Both the position numbers and the translations under genes were made by a program. The notes below the pieces were generated by a model. It ran no database searches. It saw only the letters and a list, made by a program, of their open reading frames with translations, and had not been told where the DNA came from. 64,000 nt of DNA, taken from Liolophura sinensis (taxonomy: Eukaryota; Mollusca; Polyplacophora; Chitonida; Chitonidae). The stretch lies in NCBI RefSeq assembly GCF_032854445.1, contig NC_088302.1, forward strand, positions 26,563,080 to 26,627,079, given 5' to 3'. Below are positions 24,566 through 37,100 of the stretch, in pieces; within the stretch, counting starts at the first letter, position 1, and each line of letters starts with the position of its first letter.

Positions 24566-27405
24566 TGGTATTGTAATAATTACAATTTACAGGCGACGTG
24601 TAGCTCTCTGAAATGTAATTACAAGTTATATTGTAAGTACATAGAAGAGTAATTTCGGACACGGTGAATAATTTTTTAGGTTTATTTGTAAATTTTCAAC
24701 TAGTCTTTCACTTATTTACAGTTCATTGGCACGCAAAAAAAGCGCATCACGTCCATATACTAAGTATGTATATACAAGACTCAGTGAAGAACATCAGATT
24801 TGTGGGGTTTTCTTTGAGAGACACCCTTTCTGTTGTGAATAGACTTTGAATCGATTAAAGGAAATTTAGCGTTTTTTGTCAATCATTCAGCTGGAATTCT
24901 ACAGGCGGAAAAGCTGAGGTGATACAAATAGCCCCAGTGGACAGTGCACTTTAAAAAGAAGCCTACTGTCTTCTACCCGGCCGCTTGTTTCCGATGTACC
25001 CACACAGACAAACCACCGACACTTTATTTATCTCCATAAGACTTTTTTTTTATCTGGCAAACGTTTCTTGCTTCGATTTTCTATTAAACGATAAATAGCT
25101 CGTTACTGCCTTCAGAACATGCCAAGTTTGGGACCTGGTTAAGGCCATGTCAGTGAAGGTAGCTAATTAATCAGTCCAATGGTGGAATTTCCGGTGGATG
25201 CACTCATCCGCTGTATTTCCGACCCTCCCTTCAGATCTCAGGGCAGATTCCAAGGGGCCTCGTTCTCTCGCATCTTAAAAAAATCTTAAAATATACGACC
25301 TTGAACCAATCGATTGACATTCGTTATCAGCTTTTACTTGTTACCTCGATGCCTTAACTTAGATTAGGCAGAATCCCAATGGCAGCAATGTGATTTTCCG
25401 CTGTATATATGGAAACACAGAATTCAGTGTCAGCTTTCGGCCTATAAACCCCGGACCATACGCATTGCTAGGGTCTGACTGTTGTACAACAGACATGCCC
25501 CTTACGCTTGCAAGTTAAAAACTTTGTGGAGAGGAAAGTACAAGAAAGTAACACCATAAACATTGCCAATGTATGACGAAAGCAGAATTGAAAATAGTTT
25601 TACCAAATTTGCTTTTTTTTTGTTTTTGTTTTTTTTTTGTTGCAATTTTTGCACGTACAGGCTAGCTCGCACGAAAGGTCCAGTAGCGTTACATGCATAT
25701 ACCTACAAACACCATGGCAACCAGCCCTGTAGGGCATTATATCGCTATTCCAGTTAAGTGTTCGTAACGTCAAGGAAGCCTTTTGAAAATGGACTCAGCC
25801 TTCAACAAAAGGGACAGTCTGATATGGGTAACAAGGGACAATATGGACATTGAAGGCATTTTTCCTCACAAGACACACACAACTGTCTAGACCCGTATTT
25901 TGTCATCCTATGGTATAAATCTAACGACTTATTTCAAGTATGGCGAAAAATATCAATGAAAATAAAAAAATAAATATTTCAACGGGAAATATCTTCACGC
26001 AATTCACTGACCCTCAGTGTTTTCCTATGATATCATAACAACTTTTAAATGCTGTGCTCCTTGTTAGCATAATAAATATGAACAGAAGCGGTCGCCATGT
26101 GGTGGCATTTTAGACAGGTGTGTCCTTATAACTTTAGAAGCAGAATACACCTGTGTACGTAGTTTAGCCAAGAGTACATCTGGGCATAAATATACATTCG
26201 GTAGCGCTGTTAACATATTTGGTAAACTTGGTTTTCAACAATAACTTTTAAAGTACACGTATGATTGTTTATGGGGTTATAACATTTATGCCCCTGAGGC
26301 TGACTTATGTTTCTACTGTGGGGGCAGCAAATTTAGAAATTTTCACCAAATCCGATGTAACAATGAACGCAGTATCGATGTGATCAAGAGGGTCTTTTCT
26401 AATAGCATGTAATGATAACTTAATTTGTTAAGGAGACATGTTAATGGTACAGTTCCGCAGCAGGTCATATTAACCGGTAGCTCGGGACAAATGAATTGGA
26501 CTATCGATCCAGTTGTGGTTAAAAAAAAAATACCGCCAAGGACAATGGACGTCCCCATGGTAACCTAGCACAGAAATTGTCTTCACTCGGAGAGGTCTTC
26601 ATTACGTGAGTTTTATGCCAACAGCCACTCCTGAGGGTTGTGTACCTCTGACAAATGATATTTAAAATATCTGAAAAGCAAAAATGAGTTTCATGCAGAG
26701 TTCCTACGAAATCTACACGGGCAAATAATGACCTGCTGTCATATAGCCTCTGTTAAAATCAGCTTGACACACAAGATCCTAAACATTTCCTCATCACCTA
26801 AGCCTTCCCATATTAAAAACGCCTCTGCTTGCAACAGCAGTTTTTTTTATCGACAAAATCATATTTTAGGAATTCTTATTCAGCCGTTTCTGGACGCTAA
26901 CGGTTTGTTTTCTTGTCACATAAATTCAAACCGATTTCTTTGCAGTTTTTCAAAATTTAAAATCAATATTTAAAAATCAGGTAGTCAACTTTCCATGAAA
27001 ATTCATTCTTTTTCACTAGATAATACACCGAGGCTAGGAGAAAGGGCATTGATGGTGTGTTATCTGGACACGCCAGGCAAGGCTGACCAGAATTCACCTA
27101 AAATTTTTTTTGTGCACACTGATTCTGTCTAATGACAGATCTCTCCAGTTCTTTCTTATTTTGACCCTCAATTTTGTTATAGAACAGTCTTCCATCTAAA
27201 TTCCCTGCAGCACTGAAAAAAGGCGTGCATCACAATCGCTTTCACGGTAAATGAGTATATGGGATTGAAGACCTCAGCCAGAGATCTGCGTGCTACAAGT
27301 TATTAAGTGCTGAAGTGAGCCTTCATGCTGGAGCCGGCCTAGACATCCATCAGCCGCCAGAAGAAGATAAACAATATGTCACACAAACTACAAAGAATTG
27401 AGCAT

Positions 27406-27411
27406 TTTTAT
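27406..27411 (-). promoter_or_regulatory. candidate polyadenylation signal of the nAChR gene
   Basis: AATAAA on the minus strand, about 165 nt after the nAChR stop codon. Its position suits a short 3' untranslated region. No transcript end is visible in the sequence, so use of this site is inferred. Confidence 0.5.
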
Positions 27412-27575
27412 TCGCCGTTGTGGAGTAATATACATTAAGGTGAGGAACAGCCCAGCTCACATATTATTTTACTTGTATCAAAATCGGACTGACAATGTCC
27501 TTGTTAACAATATCTAACACTTTCTACTTTTCAAAACTGTTTTTCAAAAAACTATACGTTTTTTTAGAATTATAT

Positions 27576-28153
27576 TTAACTCTGGATTGTTTGCTCAATG
27601 TTTATGTGCTTTGTCATCGGTTGTATCACGAGCAAAATGATTGTTGACAAAATAGTCACAGTTAAAAAGAAGCAGAAAAAGATTCGATCAACAATGACGG
27701 CAATATCTTGCCATTCTTCAATTAGGCTTCTCTCCATCATTGTTTTGTCATGGCCTGCAAGAACCAACTGAAAATACTTTAACACCTCCTCTTCCGTCAT
27801 GTGCACAGGCGCCAACTGTCGGTGACCTTGTCCACCTACTGTATGACGAATCTCCTCTTTCGTTAAGGGGTGTTTTAACCCGTTACAATGTAAATCACAC
27901 TTTGTTATTTCGGTCATGAAAGAATTCAGAGAATCGTCGGAGAGTTGATGAGTCAGTGTTTTCTCGTACCAGTCGTGGTTGTTGTGGTCGTGAATTCGTA
28001 CCCGCAAGATCTTGGCGATCCACTGGAACATGATCCGCCTTAACCAGAGTGGAGGCCTTTTGAACCGATTTCCTCGGTAGTGTAGACTCAAAACGAAAAC
28101 AGACAAAACCACGGAGATTGCGCTGATGGCCATCACTATGGTTAAGTATATCC
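27576..28153 (-). CDS. nAChR coding exon 5: M3, cytoplasmic loop, M4 and stop
   Basis: This terminal coding exon of 578 nt starts after the acceptor TTCTTTATTTCAG. It encodes M3 ([20 protein letters not shown]), the conserved HYR turn, a cytoplasmic loop of about 130 residues, the amphipathic helix before M4 ([14 protein letters not shown]), and M4 ([19 protein letters not shown]), then a short tail ending in TAA. The loop is compact compared with many family members, and its centre shows no motif I recognise. Confidence 0.95.
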
Positions 28154-31100
28154 CTGAAATAAAGAAATAAACATCAAAGTGGGCATGCATCACAAAATGG
28201 ATTGTGACGATGTCATTTTTATCAAAGATACATGAACGGAACACTTGAAACAGGCTGTTATCAGGCAGAAGTGAACTACTTAATGCAATAACCGAATCAG
28301 CCTGATCCTGATACGCCAGGAAATGGCTATGGCAATGTCGCTGAACGGTTTGATGAAACATTCAAACCCAAAGGAAAGATCTTAAATCTAATTAAACGAC
28401 ACACAAAACACACTCACAAGAAAAACACGCAAGAAATAGAAAACCAACAACAGCACAAACTTTCCACACCAACAAAGTCGTTGATTTATACTCACATTTG
28501 TATTACATTCATCGAAGGCAAAACACATGCTTCAATTCCAAAGCCAGTACCAAGCCATTTGTAATCACACATTAAAACTTAAATTTTTAAACAAGACAGA
28601 AAGGATATCGCAAGTCGGAATAGAAACTACCGGAGTACCAAGAATCTCGAGTGTCAATAACCAAAGTACTGATCAGTCAGAGGTACGTGTGAACCATCTG
28701 CCACACTATCAAGGTCACAAGTTCATAATCATTATAATTAGTGTTAGTCGTCTTTGAGTGCGTGATTTACGCTGGAAATTGAGAACATAGCAGTTCCTAT
28801 ATGTACGACGAAAGTCCATTTGGTTTCCCGGGAATGTCTTTCAATGACCCTCGCTGTTTACACGCGTTGATAACGAGTTTCAATTAGTTTGGCCTTTACA
28901 GGCGAAGCCCGAAAGAGGTCTGGCAGACATGTGTGTGATCGTTATAACCATCCACGTGGAAGAATTGCCTATTAAGTGTGAAGCGTTAATACAGTTTCTT
29001 GTTCAACGAAATCATTCCAGGCGAAGGAAACCGTGCCCTGGCGCGTTAACATTAGAGAGCGGATATAAGGGTTGAGTGGGCCGAAGGCTTCCTTTTTTTA
29101 TATCATCTGGAACCGAGGTACTCCGCTGTGCAAGAATCGCATAGGCACTGTGGGAAAACGCTAACGGAGTACCGCTGCACACAAAAAGTACTCCGTTATG
29201 TCACTATGGCGCTAAACAACCTTTGCATGGGCATCTAGGATTTACGTGAACAATTCAATCGCTGCTGATCCCAGAAATCTCAATGAACAAGCATCAGCAT
29301 GATATTGGACGCAACAGACCCGTTAAATTCCTATCCTTAGCTAATTTAGTTGTTTTCAATTTCAATACCGCATGCTCCAGCGCGAACATAATGTGTAGAA
29401 TGCAAGAAAATCGTACAAAAGCCTGGTGTTGGCTATGAGCAATCCTTGTATGGATTCTGACTGACAAGTCGGAGAGGCGAAGCCGCCTGAGATTTTGCTA
29501 ATTTAATGAAGACGCTTATGTGTTTTCGAAACTCTTGATGTAAAATCTCCGTGCAGTTGAAAAGCCACTATGAGGTCACAAATGGTCACGATCAAGTTAT
29601 AGCGACTGAGCCGTCTGTCAATCTGACATTCAGACAAATGTAGATCGTTGTAAGGAACGTTTGGCGGATTCACTGGCTGAAAATTTTGTAGTAAATGATG
29701 TTGAAAATGTGTCAGTTGTTCACATTCTGTAAAAAAATCCATTAGCGCGAAAATCACATATGAAAAACTCGAGTAAACATGTATTTATCGTGGGTTACAA
29801 GGTAAAGCCATTATGCAAATTACTTATTAATAAAATATAAATTGCTATTTACATATCTAACTGAATGAAGCGACGGTAGATGACTACAGCTAAACTCCAA
29901 CAGAAGCCGAATCAGCGGGAGTTGGATTCGTGATCTGATTAGTCACGTGATCTGATTAGTCAGGGGCTAGTGGTCTGAACTTACACGGTCACAAACCAGG
30001 ATTCATCACTTAATGTCCACTAATTGTAAGCCGTTAAATGGTAAGTAAATTTACAACGATATATTTGATCGGTGTGTTAACTGAATAACCTTTTGTTATA
30101 AAGGACTTCAATAACGCTGAAGTCTGATTAAACAAGTGCAAATTTGCGATAGCGGCGGCATCTTCTGCATAGCACTTCGTGCCGTCTTGCACTGAGGCTT
30201 TCGTTAAATGAATTGGTTATGCTAATAGATAGGAGGGCCAGAATATAAGGAAGGATCTGCTTAATCACAACTAAAATCACACCAAGTGTGTGATTGTTAT
30301 GGTATATTTGAAAAAAAAATTCTCATTTTAATAAAAAGAAAATCCCGATTAATATACCGAGACTGATCTAATATACTGACCTCTTCACCTCGAAAACCGT
30401 ACCATCTGGGAAGTTTACCCGATACAAGAACGTGGAAAACACTTATCATCAACCATAAAACACCTAATAATGGATGAAAACTCCAGTTTCACCGTTAACG
30501 GAGTTAAACTAAATATATGAAGAAAATGTTATACTGTACCTGTGATAACCTCAGTCAAGCCAGCTTAGAGAGTTACAGGTTTTTGAGTACACTTCCATTA
30601 TATCTTGATATGTTTCTAATAAACTTAGCTCATGATCAAAGGATCTTCGCTCACAGGTGTTTTGAATTACGTGTACCTAATTGAGTTTACTGGTAACAAG
30701 CTCCTTATGCAGCTTATGTCACAGAGCTGCCTGCAGATTTATTATCCTGATGAAAACGATGAAATGGACTATACGTACCTATCAAAGGCGCGAACTCGGA
30801 CGTGGCTGGTATATTGTCCGCAACTAGCAGCATGAAAACAGACAGGGCTAGAAGCACTGTCAGTCCAAGGGTGATTTTCTCTCCGCAATCCGGGGGTAGG
30901 TAAAATCCGGCCAACGAGAGTGTAGACAAAAGAATACAGGGCACAATTACGTTAAACATGTAGTATAATGTTCGCCTGCGCATGTGTATGTAAAACGTCA
31001 CATCCGGAAATGGTTCAGGGCAGCAGGGGTAGTGAACGACTTTTCTCACAGCCTTCGTGTCAATTAATATCCATTCGCCGTTGTCGACGTAATTGGACAA

Positions 31101-34100
31101 GTCTATATCGGTGGTGCGATTCATGACATCCACCTGGAATCCATCGTATGCCCACGACCCAAGCTTCAGCAAACAAATCTGGTCGTCAAATGGAAAATAA
31201 GTTATGTCCATCTTACACGAACTGCGCATGCGCACAATTGGAGGCCAGAACACATGACCGTCATATTGCACCATGCTCAGAGATTGCATATAACCCTCGT
31301 GGCTCTCAACGCTGAAAATAACCAAAATAGCATTAAAACCATGTACGTAATAAAACACGCTGTAATTAAATCGAATTGCTAAGCGAATTATTTATCAGTA
31401 GTTTTAACACCAAAGTCGTTTTTAGTTAAAAAAAACAAAACAAACAAAACAAATAGAATTTAGAAACATGTCTGTTGTAAATGGAAACGATTTCATGGTG
31501 TTCAGATGTTACTTATAACCAAGCTTCCCATTGCGTGTATACAACATCCCAAGCTACATGTACACAAGTGTAGGCGGTGATATTGAAGATGTCCATTCTC
31601 TCCCACAAAATTCATTACAATTATATTGACAGATGCCATCCATAATCAATTTTGGTAATCAGCGTACATCTGAGGGCTTAGCTCAACCGGCCGCTCACCT
31701 GAAAATGTTACCAACAGAGATTGTACACTAATCTTCATCAAAATTTGCTTCCCCCCCGCCCACACAAACATGGAACAAAAACATCAAAAACCTAAACAAA
31801 AGGTAGAAAAGTTTAACTGGTTTCATCTTGAATTCTAGTCCGACACTACAATATGTTCCTGTTTTACAGGTTTATGCCTTTGTTATGATTTTTACTCACT
31901 GATTGTATACCATGTCTGTACTCTCACCCCATTCACTGTTGAAGGCACTTTGATGAGTGTTGCAACGTAAGAAATTGTTTAAATATATATTCGGTTGACC
32001 AGTTTCAGTGTTTTTCTTTAATGTACTTTACCTGGATGGCTCAAAGTATTCATTCCTAGAGAGGATGTATATTATGTTTCTAACAGATATTGTATCACAA
32101 TTCACTGAGAAGCGCTAAATTTTGTCCATGAGCGTTGACGTTAGTGATTAAGTCGATGCTAAACACTGTCCCGAAGCACACAGCTTCATGACATGCCCTC
32201 GGTGGCTTCGTGTTTCCCGTTTCTCTTGTCTTTCATGTGAATTTCATGTGAACTAACCAACTACAAATGCACCATTAAGGATGGAAACTACTGGAACAAG
32301 CTGCTTATGCAATCGGACTTATTATTCATTCCTCCCTTATTAAATTCATTTATGTCGTGTCCAAATCCGTCATTTAGCTATCTTCATCCAGTTAACTAAC
32401 TTACTTATCTTGTAACTAACCTTATCGCATAAAAATTCGTTTGTCTGATAAGTAACTCTCTAGTCTCCTCTAAGTCCCCTTATCTAATCACGAACACTCA
32501 TTTCTCATAACTATCTTATCTCATATCTGACTCCCTCATCTGACAACTGATTCCGCAATGCGTCATTTATAACGGGCCCCTCCATAGTATAACTGACTCT
32601 CCCGTTTTGAAACATGTAACAAAAATGATTTATGTCAGTAATTTCATTTGTCTATCATCTTTCATTAATATCAATATCTAGATCCTCAATATCCAGCATG
32701 CAATGTAAGTTTCAAACACATTCTACGAGAGTTGTATGTGGGGGAAGTTTTGAAATTTGTTTGTCTCATGCTAGAAAATCCATCGGTCTTGTGTTATTAA
32801 CAGCTTATTGAAATATTGACTGACATAATGATGATTGCAGACAGAGTTACATGTACACGCAGTTTAGCTCGCCCGCCTAGATTCACATGTTCATGTCAGA
32901 AAGTAGATTTATTCCCTAATCGATGGTCCATAAATAATAATTCATATCGAAAAAGGGCCTAGGTCGATATATTCCTCCACCAAATATCGACTTATTCTTG
33001 AGAATGGCGCAAAGAGAGGAATAAATAAAATAATCTGCTACTTTCTAGCATTTGTTATCAGAATATTTTCTCTACACACGTGTGATTATATGATTATAAG
33101 AACACATGGATACATTCATACAGTAAGTGTATGTTTGTGCTCTTGTACGTCGGCATTTACCTGTTGTAGAGTACAATGTCAGGCTTCCAGATCAGCTTAC
33201 ATGGGACCCTAATTGTCGTAAGATTTCCGTACAGTAACGGGTCCCAGTGTAACTTTTCGTCAGTCCATTCCTGTGGCAAGATAAAAAGCACACAATCGAC
33301 TTCCAGTGTTTGTACGTGTTTTATTTTGTAGGATAGAGAATACAACATGAGTAACAAATTTTCGGCGCATAATTTTTCAGATTTTCTTTGACGTTGATCA
33401 TGACAAGCATGCTTGAACTGTTGTTTTTATCGAAGCGAATGTAGAAGGTCATTCTTACAGCCGTTGGCCAGATGCGATCGCCAAACTACAGAATAAATCC
33501 GCAATACTGACTCCTTTCACTATTTACGACCCTTCTTACAACAACATAGTCCTTCTGCAAGCGTTTTAATGAGTTTGACTTGCATTCTATGGTCCCGCAA
33601 TGCCAATAACGTAAAAAGTGCCTTAGCCTCACCGCGTAAAAAAATCTTTCCAACCAACATGACTATTTCTCCCAAGCCTTATCTGATTTTGCACAAAAAT
33701 CCAAAGGGAAGAACAAACAAATATCATTGTCATAGGAGAGGGCGAGTATATCTACTTCCATTACCCAGGCCTTGGTAGGCATGGAAATACGCGCATTTCT
33801 CATAGTTTGTCTCGAGGACATCTAATGACTTCTCCTGGAAGAAAACTAATCATGGGCCATCAAGATTAAGACATATTTAGAACTACAGCATTCACCTCTG
33901 TTGGGTGGTTCTGGGTTTCAATAAACAGATTTTTCAGGCTTTGTTCTGCTCATTTTCTCCATCCTTTAACTCGTCCCAGAAGTGAAACAATTCTGACTAT
34001 AGCGCATTGCATCAATCAAATAAATTGCAGAAAATTGAAAACAGTGTGCTTCATAAATTCAGGGATGGGATGAGAATTCAAAGACGCTTTGTCAAGAAGA

Positions 34101-37100
34101 GCCCAAAAATATACAAAACATATGATACTGAGATCAGCCTTGAGAAAAAAATCTTTGTCCATGTCAACCTTATTAGACTTTGTACAACGGTGATATCCGT
34201 TGACGCTTTGTGCTCTAGAGAGTTTGTCAGTATTACACAATGTAACCTGACCTGACAGAGACTGACTGGAACAAGGTAGAACAGATTAGAATGTCAGCTT
34301 AAGCGGGCCGACATACTTGTAGAACCTTCAGCTTCAAATATCCTGCATCTTGCGGTGATTCGATACGATTCCAGATCATCGCGTTTTGTATGACGCGTTA
34401 TTATTGCAGAGTCAAGTTAATGGAAAATACGTCAATATCTGTCGTTGTCGAAATAAGCTTTCTCAGCGTTTTGACTCGCATAGTTAAAAGCATATAGCTG
34501 ACAACTCTTTCTTATATGGTTTAAGAACGTCTGATGTGTACATGTATTACTAAAGTAAGCTCATTAGAAATGATTTACACTAAAAATATTATACTGGAAT
34601 ATATAAACACTGAGCTAGCTGAAAGGATTTTAAACCAGCATGGTTAGACAATAATGGACTATTATCTGTGTCTTGTGTTACGTTGCTTTTGAGGGCTTTG
34701 TTTTCCTCCAACACTCCGATGTACTCAGACAGGATGTATAAAATGTTATTAGCACAGTATTATATCCGACGCCAACCTCGCGCATCTTTAAATTGTCGTT
34801 TATTTTTTGGAAGACACAGTGCAAAGATTATAAATAAATTCATAGGATCTCCGAATTAAAGGTCGAAGTTCGCTTCCAGCTTGGTTGGTTTATACACCGC
34901 GAGTTTCTGTTTCTTACAGAAGGGCACTAAAAGCTGCAGAAACAGTAAATTGTTAGTCTGGATCTTTTAGCAGGACAGAGCTCCTCGACTTGTCTGGATC
35001 GATGGCAGAGTTAGGGGATCAATGCCCAGGAAGACTTCTTCTATCAATATACGCTAACCATACCTGATCAAGCCATACGTTCAAAGTCAGCACTTGGTTC
35101 CTTTCATCCTGAAACACATAAAAGGATAAGGCAGTTACATATACGCTAGGGTCAACAGTGTTGGATTCGCTGGAACGGCTGTGGACCTGGAAGCTACATG
35201 TGTCTTGAGATGGACAGCCAACTACATCGCTCATAGTTCTAAACTAAACCGTGTATCGCTATTATGTCCCTTCTTCTAAACTACGTCTTCAACTACGGAA
35301 TAACTCAACAAGGTTGAGTTGTTGAGACCTTAAAGTATGCCCTCGGCTGCTAAATATTTATTAATGAAAGAAACTTAAGTAAGCTAAAATAATAATAAAA
35401 AAAACAAATACATGTGGCAAATAGGCTCTACTGAAATTATGAAAGCGGCTATAAATAGATAAACAGACTGATCTGAGAATCACTATGTACATAACCATAT
35501 ATAAACAAATCAAAAATCATGGTGTATCGCTAAAATGCCAGAAACTACAGTGATACATATACACCTCTCTGAAATGCAAATTCCATCGCTTCCATTGCTG
35601 TGGCAAAAACGGTCGACAATTCTGTTATTGTCGTTTGTGCGATCTGACGTTCCTTGAATACATGTACCATTTGTCTTCCACCAATTTGATATGAATATCT
35701 GCGTATCAGGCGTAGGAAAGTTTGGCAATGGTTTGCCAAATGTCGGTGGTTTTCACAACTCATAAAACTAACCGTAAGGCCGAAAATACTGGAGTGTAGA
35801 GCTTAAATAACCAATGTCAAATTACTCAAGCATATCTCTGTTGTGGCTTCAAATGCAGGAATGTTATTGGCTAACTATATAGTAAAATGAAGTTGAAAAA
35901 ATTGCATGGAACTTTCACACAGCTTAAATCCCCACTACGTGTTCGAGCCAGGTACCAGATTCACGAAACAGTGGCAACATAAGTCTTACGTAATGTCCAT
36001 GGCAATATACATTGAAGCATCACCTTGGTTAATGTGTTTAACGACTGCTAAAAAAAACTGGTTGGAGGAGAGGGATCGTATAAAAGTATCACAAAGATGT
36101 CCCCATGTCTTGCTTTTGATGCCCTATCTTTAAGGAACGAGTAGTTTTGATCTGTACTGCCAATATTCATGCAGTAGTTCGTCTAGGTTTGATCCACATA
36201 TCAGTCTAGTTGGGTGTGCTTTACTCGCCATGTATTTGGAGTGCGCGTTACATAACAAAAATTCACAGTCGCGAAGCTTGAGTTATTGAACTACTCCTGA
36301 ATGAGTTAATTAAGCCAATAAGTGTTAGACCGACAAAGCTACTTTTGATGTTTGGTCAGGGCCTGTGCCCGTTCGGAGGAGTCACAGGCGGTAGATTATC
36401 AGTTACTTTGTGATAAGAATAGCTTTTAGCGAAGTCTCTCAGCCTGTTACGACCATATGCCTAACGCCAGTGTGGCGTGTAATTCGATTCTATCGCCCGA
36501 GCCTGGCCAGTGACCTCAGTGTGACGTCATGCGATGTATCGTAGTGTGTTATACATCATCTCCCAGCTTCAGACAGATGCAGTAGGCATCAGATTCCACC
36601 GTCGTCTAATAGGGACACTCACCGCGTGTTGTAGGAATGCATAGTCGAAATTTGACTCAGTGATGTGAAGTCAAACCAAAACATTTCACAGCTACATGTA
36701 TATTAAAATTCAAAATGTGAAGAGTGTGATTTAAGGAGACACTTTACATGTTGTGACATTTGGAATATATGAGATACAAACATGACGAGGCAACAAACTA
36801 GGTGTATGAAACATCAAGCACATCAAAGCCACAGTGTCTTTGTGATTCAAATGGACGCAATTACTACGTGATAGTGAAAATAAGTAGTAGACTTGATTTA
36901 CCCGCTGGAAAAGAATCACAGTTCAACAGATAGAAGGAATAAAAATTCTCAAAAGAACTCTGTTTTCAAATCAGCAACTGAAACAGAGTCATACAAAACC
37001 AAGGTCTTCAGGTGCCATTATTTTGTTTTCTTCTTGCGCTGGACCACTTTACATTATGAGATAACCTACATTTAGACCACTTCAGGCACCTGAGTAACTT

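Larger units (their letters stand above)
23341..27405. other. intergenic apart from poly-G, hairpin and SINE-B copy 2
   Basis: No exon is supported. T-rich runs occur near 25613-25640. The right edge adjoins the 3' end of the nAChR gene. Confidence 0.6.

Noticed and set aside
30632-30835. Plus-strand frame overlapping the M2 exon
   Set aside because: It is the antisense shadow of nAChR exon 4.
31683-31712. Possible tRNA-like A box in nAChR intron 3 (GGCTTAGCTCAACCGG)
   Set aside because: No B box at proper spacing and no SINE body follow it, so it is neither a tRNA gene nor a supported SINE head.
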